Source: Druceiella hillmani
Taxonomy: Eukaryota; Arthropoda; Insecta; Lepidoptera; Hepialidae
Assembly (NCBI GenBank): GCA_039881145.1
Contig: JAYKKI010000007.1
Coordinates: forward strand, 39,575,001-39,639,000
Direction of reading: 5' to 3'
DNA length: 64,000 nucleotides
Shown here: one piece after another, positions 59,788 to 64,000 of the stretch
Layout: each line of letters starts with the position of its first letter
Position numbering within the stretch: position 1 is the first letter of the stretch
Notes under the pieces: generated by a model
What the model was told of the DNA's origin: nothing
What the model saw: the letters and a program-made list of their open reading frames with translations, nothing else
The model's database searches: none
Translations under genes and position numbers: made by a program

Positions 59788-60721
59788 ATAAAATTAGGAA
59801 AAAAGGCCGCTTCCTGGCTTAATCATCCCACAAAGCCTTTCATGTGGAAACAGGATAGGGCTAAATCTAAAAATGAAAAGGATGCTATGCCTTTTTACTG
59901 TAAAAAATACAGATTACTAAGAAATAATATATGCAAATGTGCAGAAATGCAAGAAAAATAATTATACTAGTAAAAGAATGAACGAATATACAGCGTCCAA
60001 TATTTGGAATTTTTCAAGTACTCTGGGACCATATAAATTTCCAAATATTTTAATCCCATCTGTTGTCTCAGATGCTGCATTGAAATTAGAAACCATAAAC
60101 ACAATAGTGCTTGCCCCATTCCGTGACAATGCACATGTTTTTCTTTCAAAAATTTAAAATTTAACAGTAAAAAAGATTTTCTTCAAAAATAAATCGAAAT
60201 CATTTGGCTGTAATATTATAAGAATCTCTCGCTTCCATTACTGATATTATAGCACCCACCATTACTGCCATACTTAATAATTTAAGATCGACCTCTATCT
60301 TGTAAATGGAAAAAGGGGTATTCATTTCTTTATCCAAAATATTTTCCCCAAACCAGCTCCAGGATTTTCGCCCTATATCTATATTACCATTACCGTAAAA
60401 AGTCCTTGTTTTGTTCCATCTCTACTACCACATTAAAAAGTTTTTTTAAACATTTACAATTTGTTAGTTTTTAAATAGTCAAAATTTATTAGATCTCCTA
60501 TAATCTGTTTTAGTTCAAGCGTAGTACTTCAACCATATTACATGGAGTGACTAACGAATGCCTAGTCATGAACAACACCAATTTTTGTGAATCTGTTATC
60601 ACTATATTTTAGTCATTCATTTAATTCTGTGGACTTCGCCCTTTTAATATATCAGTTTAAATTTTTAAATCTTCCACAATCATTTGTTGATTGTGACAGA
60701 GTTAAAAATTTAAACCAATAA
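59788..60721 (+). pseudogene. Non-LTR retrotransposon ORF2 fragment, jockey/CR1-like (dead)
   Basis: Pieces in three frames follow the normal order of a LINE ORF2 between the endonuclease and the middle of the reverse transcriptase. 59,788-59,961 (frame 1) reads ...NHPTKPFMWKQDRAKSKNEK...YCKKYRLLRNN.... 59,939-60,157 (frame 2) reads ...EYTASNIWNFSSTLGPYK.... Around 60,243-60,400 (frame 3) it reads APTITAILNNLRSTSI, a stop, then MEKGVFISLSKIFSPNQLQD and FRPISILPLP. 60,611-60,721 (frame 2) reads FSHSFNSVDFALLIYQFKFL.... The DFRPISILP-type block and the FDSVD-like block are reverse transcriptase hallmarks. The motif-A Asp is replaced (YFSHSFN where D-F-S-x-A-F-D is usual), and the downstream YxDD part is missing. 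The piece lies only in unit C. The clade is judged from motif style and is not certain. Confidence 0.75.
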
Positions 60722-60749
60722 ACAGAAAATCAAAATTTCTGAAAATTAT

Positions 60750-61215
60750 TAGTAGTAGTGGGCTTTATTGACTCTTCATTTTCGTATCTTTCTTGACTCT
60801 TCTTATTGACCTTCATGAAATATTAAATGACCAAAAACCTAACCCTAAATGACTTGCTTTGTGACTCCCCATTTTCAAACAAAGAAATTTTATTTTCAAA
60901 CATTTAAAAAGAACATCTTTCTTCTATGTTTTTAAGCTATATTAATAATATTATAAATAATTTTGTAATTAAATTTAAACAATATTTCAGATTCATAAAT
61001 AAATATTTAAAATTCAGAATATTGCTACAAAACAAAAGTTTTCCGTAATTAATTAAAATAATAAACAATAATATTCTGTAAGTAAAATTATATCGTTAAT
61101 GTTCATGGAAATTAAAATTGTTCATTGGCGATATAATCTCCAAAAGTTGATATCAATTTTCACCATATATCAGCTAGTAATATAATAAATTATTACGAAT
61201 AAGGATTGTCCTAAG
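60750..61215. other. Non-coding stretch of unit C
   Basis: No gene is seen. The stretch 61,050-61,110 (TAATTAATTAAAATAATAAACAATA...) aligns with 31,012-31,080 in unit B. Confidence 0.45.
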
Positions 61216-61221
61216 ATATTT

Positions 61222-61497
61222 ATGAGCGCGCTTTTAAAAGTTTCGCAATCGGAGTATTGTGCACTCAAACATCACAAAGCTCTCAAACGCAAACATTACA
61301 TAGAAGGTGCAGTGGATCTGGAATCCTACCTGCACTCAGTTACTTCGATTTCTGACAGACAGCCGAAGCGACGTATGACCATTATCTTATATCAAGTACA
61401 CCTCAAACATTCTTCTCTTATAGCTGATGACACTTTTTGCAATTTCATACGAATTAGTAATAATGGTTGCCTGGTTGATGTCCCATCTCAATCGTAA
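61222..61497 (+). CDS. Unidentified 91-codon open frame in a G+C-richer insertion
   Basis: ATG at 61,222 opens MSALLKVSQSEYCALKHHKA..., with basic clusters near residues 16-25 and 48-52 and an end in ...VDVPSQS. The patch is clearly richer in G+C than its flanks and has no counterpart in the homologous parts of A and B, so it was probably inserted, perhaps as part of a transposon. No domain, catalytic motif, signal peptide or transmembrane segment is recognised. It is the longest ATG-initiated frame in the window without low-complexity sequence, apart from transposase pieces. I assign no function. Confidence 0.25.
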   Translation: MSALLKVSQSEYCALKHHKALKRKHYIEGAVDLESYLHSVTSISDRQPKRRMTIILYQVHLKHSSLIADDTFCNFIRISNNGCLVDVPSQS

Positions 61498-61504
61498 AAG
61501 AATA

Positions 61505-62930
61505 TAAACTGAAGAATGTAAATGTTTAATTGTTACAACTTACATGCAATTTTGCCATTTTGCCTATATATAGATACGATAGACGAAAGAAAATTTTAAT
61601 AGTTAATTTGAACCCTATGGTATAAACGAAGGTTAATATACTTTATAATTATGCTAAATTTCGTGTTTTACATCATATGGTTCCTGAAACAATTACGACA
61701 CATGAATGATTTTAAAAGGGTTCTGTTTCTGTCCTTTTGCTGGACATAAATTTTAGAAATACCATTTTCTTTTATTTATTCACAGAATAATAATATATTA
61801 AAATACTATTTAAATTTATAATATACTTTATTTATTCGTATTAACCTTAGCATTATGTATAACATTGAAAATACGTCTTTAATAAACTATAAAATATGGT
61901 TACTTTTTTAAGATAAAACGACATAAGATGGACCTCAATAACTACCCTGGCTTACGGTATACTTACGAACGTAATCCTTTTATCTAAAATTTGCATACTC
62001 TTAAAATGCTTCTGAAGTTTAAAATAAATGAGAAAAACTGTATCAAATTCCAGGAAAATCCGATCTCCGGTTATTTTATAAGGTGAATATCGGCACGGTC
62101 GAAAACTTTTTTGAAGTCGAATTAGACCAGATCTACCGACCATTCTAAACCCATCTCAGAAAACATGTAGTCTATAAATGATAGAAGGTTTATAATAACA
62201 GAACACAAAAGCTGTAGCTATCTTGGCGGTTCATGACGTGGGTGTGATAATTTACAAAAGTGAATATCAGGTGCCAAGAAATGCTTACTTTAAATGTATA
62301 ATAGCTCTTATCAACTGGTATAATGCATTAAATTTTCGAAAATTCAAGATATATATCAGAACTCCAACTAAATCCATTTATAATATTAAGAACGAGACGA
62401 GCGCAGTGGACACACCCGTCTACTAATATTTTAGTTAAATCGAACTGAAATCAGTCACAATCTACCGTAGTTACTCGTATATAGATAAAATGTCAAACTA
62501 TGTAACTGTGTAATTTTAGGATCATACAAATCAAAATTAAGCGTAATATATTTTGGTACTTTCATAAATAACGCAATAATTGAAACTAATTTCGTATGTA
62601 GTCGAATAACCGAATAAAGATTATTTATATAATTCGGATCACTGAACAGCTAGCACTATATTAGATACCTTCTTAACTAATATTGGTAAATTCAAATTGC
62701 AAACAAGTATCATGTGTAGAATTACATAGAATAAGTAATAATTATTTACTGAAGGTCGAAGAATGCATGGCATTACTTTTATATCACACATTCTAAAGAA
62801 AATATTAATACTTTTATATTAAAACTCAGTGAGACAACTCAGCATTTGAAAGGATTTGAAAGAATTATCTAAATAAAGAAACCAAGTCGAAGACATATGT
62901 AAATGAACATCGTACTAGGGCGCTTAACTC
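61505..62930. other. Non-coding stretch of unit C
   Basis: No gene is recognised. The stretch 62,090-62,200 aligns with 3,795-3,905. The stretch 62,455-62,930 aligns with parts of 4,135-4,815 in A and 31,665-31,970 in B (for example GTAGTTACTCGTATATAGAT, AAACTCAGTGAGACAACTCA). The small frame at 62,223-62,426 is not conserved in the other units. Confidence 0.5.
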
Positions 62931-62935
62931 GCGAT

Positions 62936-63056
62936 GCATTCACGTCACGTAAGTGAAAAGTCGGAGGATAAGCGGCTAGTCGACCTTTTAAAAATCCTGT
63001 TAAACCAACGCGTTTAACTATGGATGTACTCCCTTTGTGTATTAAGTAAGTTTATG
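62936..63056 (+). repeat. Conserved core repeat, copy 10 (plus)
   Basis: GCATTCACGTCACGTAAGTG, AAAAGTCGGAGG, TAGTCGACCTTTTAAAAATC, CTGTTAAACCAACGCGTTTA, ATTAAGTAAGTTTATGTCC. Unit-C partner of copies 1 and 5. The upstream half is better kept than the downstream half. Confidence 0.8.
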
Positions 63057-63139
63057 TCCTCCACGTACATCTTGATACCTTTACAAATGGTGTTGAACTT
63101 ATTCTTTGCTAATGCAAAAACTTCTTTTGAAATTGAAAA

Positions 63140-63862
63140 TATTATTAAAATAATTGCATATTCATAATAACTCTATATTAATATGTAAGACTTAAGATAT
63201 TGTCGAGTACTAGAAGCCCAAATTAAAATGCTATGCCGTTATTTGCTTTTTAGTTATGTAAATCAGTACATAATATGTAAGACTTAAGATATTGTCGAGT
63301 ACTAGAAGCCCAAATTAAAATGCTATGCCGTTATTTGCTTTTTAGTTATGTAAATCAGTACATAATAAACTTCAGTGACCATTAGAGCGACGTAGTTGGT
63401 TTAAATAAGGTATATGGTTGTAACTCGTGGCGGCCTTCGAATATGAAAAATATTTGCATATTCATAATAACTGTATATTAATATGTAAGACTTAAGATAT
63501 TGTCTAGTACTAGAAGCCCAAATTAAAATGCTATGCCGTTATTTGCTTTTTAGTTATGTAAATGAGTACATAATAAACGTCAGTGACCATTAGAGCGACT
63601 TAGTTGGTTTAAATAAAGTATCTGGTTGTAACTCGTGGCGGCCCTCGAATATGAAAAATATTTGCATATTAATAAAAACTGTATATTAATATGTAAGACT
63701 TAAGATATTGTCTAGTACTAGAAGCCCAAATTAAAATGCTATGCCGTTATTTGCTTTTTAGTTATATAAATCAGTACATAATAAACGTCAGTGACCATTA
63801 GAGCGACGTAGTTGGTTTAAATAAGGTATATGGTTGTAACTCGTGGCGACCCTCGAATATGG
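63140..63862. repeat. 208-bp tandem array, about three full units plus a 92-bp partial
   Basis: TAAGACTTAAGATATTGTC starts at 63,186, 63,278, 63,486 and 63,694: a 92-bp step, then two steps of exactly 208 bp. Copies are nearly identical, so the array is recent. Each long unit has ATGCTATGCCGTTATTTGC, GACCATTAGAGCGACGTAGT and GTAACTCGTGGCGGCC. The starting sequence is the downstream flank of core copy 10, whose single-copy counterparts are at about 5,020-5,140 in A and 32,210-32,310 in B. The array stops at 63,862, and the last 138 bp of the window are unrelated. Confidence 0.9.
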
Positions 63863-64000
63863 TCCCCATAATAATGCAAAAACACACTATGGCAACTAGC
63901 TACATCAATTTTGATGTACCATAAAACGTATATCCAAATAGCAATTACAAAACCACAATGACCGGCTGAAAGTTTTTTTAGAAAAATTACTCTATACTTC

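Larger units (their letters stand above)
58951..64000. repeat. Tandem segmental unit C (right end outside the window)
   Basis: This is the start of a third copy. Matches are 61,050-61,110 to B 31,005-31,080; 62,090-62,200 to A 3,795-3,905; and 62,820-63,090 to both A 4,710-4,960 and B 31,858-32,130. The first 2 kb are not clearly homologous to A or B and hold a retrotransposon fragment. Near the right edge a piece of the unit has been amplified into a 208-bp tandem array. Confidence 0.7.

Noticed and set aside
59967..60149. Minus-strand open frames across 59,960-60,158
   Set aside because: They read well by eye, but the plus strand fits a LINE ORF2 in the correct motif order, continuing to DFRPISILP-like and FDSVD-like blocks. 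The minus frames are shadows.
63140..63862. CRISPR-like array
   Set aside because: The 208-bp units are directly adjoining copies without unique spacers, and the context is eukaryotic.

Overview
The window looks like nuclear DNA from an insect, and Lepidoptera fit best. By eye it is very AT-rich (G+C about a quarter to 30%). It is full of (TA)n runs and carries a DD41D mariner-type transposon, tRNA-derived SINE-like repeats, non-LTR retrotransposon debris, and a dispersed repeat with GGTTCCG and CGGAACCCTTATA ends that I know as common in moth and butterfly genomes. The species call is an inference. I find no intact, convincing host protein-coding gene. Most long open frames are chance ORFs or (TA)n translations.

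The main architecture is a tandem array of old, diverged copies of one 26-31 kb unit. Unit A runs from before position 1 to about 26,980, unit B from about 26,980 to about 58,950, and unit C from there past the right edge. More than fifteen collinear matches tie A to B (for example 985-1,310 with 27,318-27,700; 6,950-7,270 with 34,085-34,370; 20,430-20,740 with 50,440-50,770; 24,500-24,680 with 57,170-57,350), and several tie C to both. Inside and across units a core of about 105-125 bp recurs ten times, in both orientations. It has a CACGTCACGTAA box, an AAGGTCA half-site and a CTTTTAAAAAT stretch. Four of the pairs converge on each other 2-3 kb apart.

Unit A holds a CACGTG-bearing minisatellite (11.69-11.93 kb), several decayed copies of a repeat with a hammerhead-ribozyme-like fold (1.6, 2.4 and 4.3 kb), a conserved G+C-rich island (10.6 kb) and a foldback element (19.55 kb). 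Unit B has the partner island (36.34 kb), a SINE-like element with a perfect 34-bp palindrome (36.08 kb), a dead DD41D mariner-type transposon (37.0-38.35 kb), a MITE with about 100-bp inverted repeats (39.05 kb), a 200-bp foldback of the hammerhead-like repeat (41.24 kb), a B-only element with 23-bp terminal inverted repeats (32.41-33.49 kb), a roughly 297-bp tandem duplication (48.1-48.7 kb), lepidopteran-type GGTTCCG repeats (51.1-52.8 kb) and a second SINE-like element (54.45 kb). Unit C carries a dead jockey/CR1-like retrotransposon fragment (59.79-60.72 kb) and a young 208-bp tandem array at the right edge (63.1-63.86 kb).

The region is therefore best read as a gene-poor, repeatedly duplicated non-coding tract invaded by transposons after the duplications. 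The open question is why a few short islands stayed similar while the rest drifted. They may be regulatory or promoter sequence, unrecognised mobile elements, or non-coding RNA exons.
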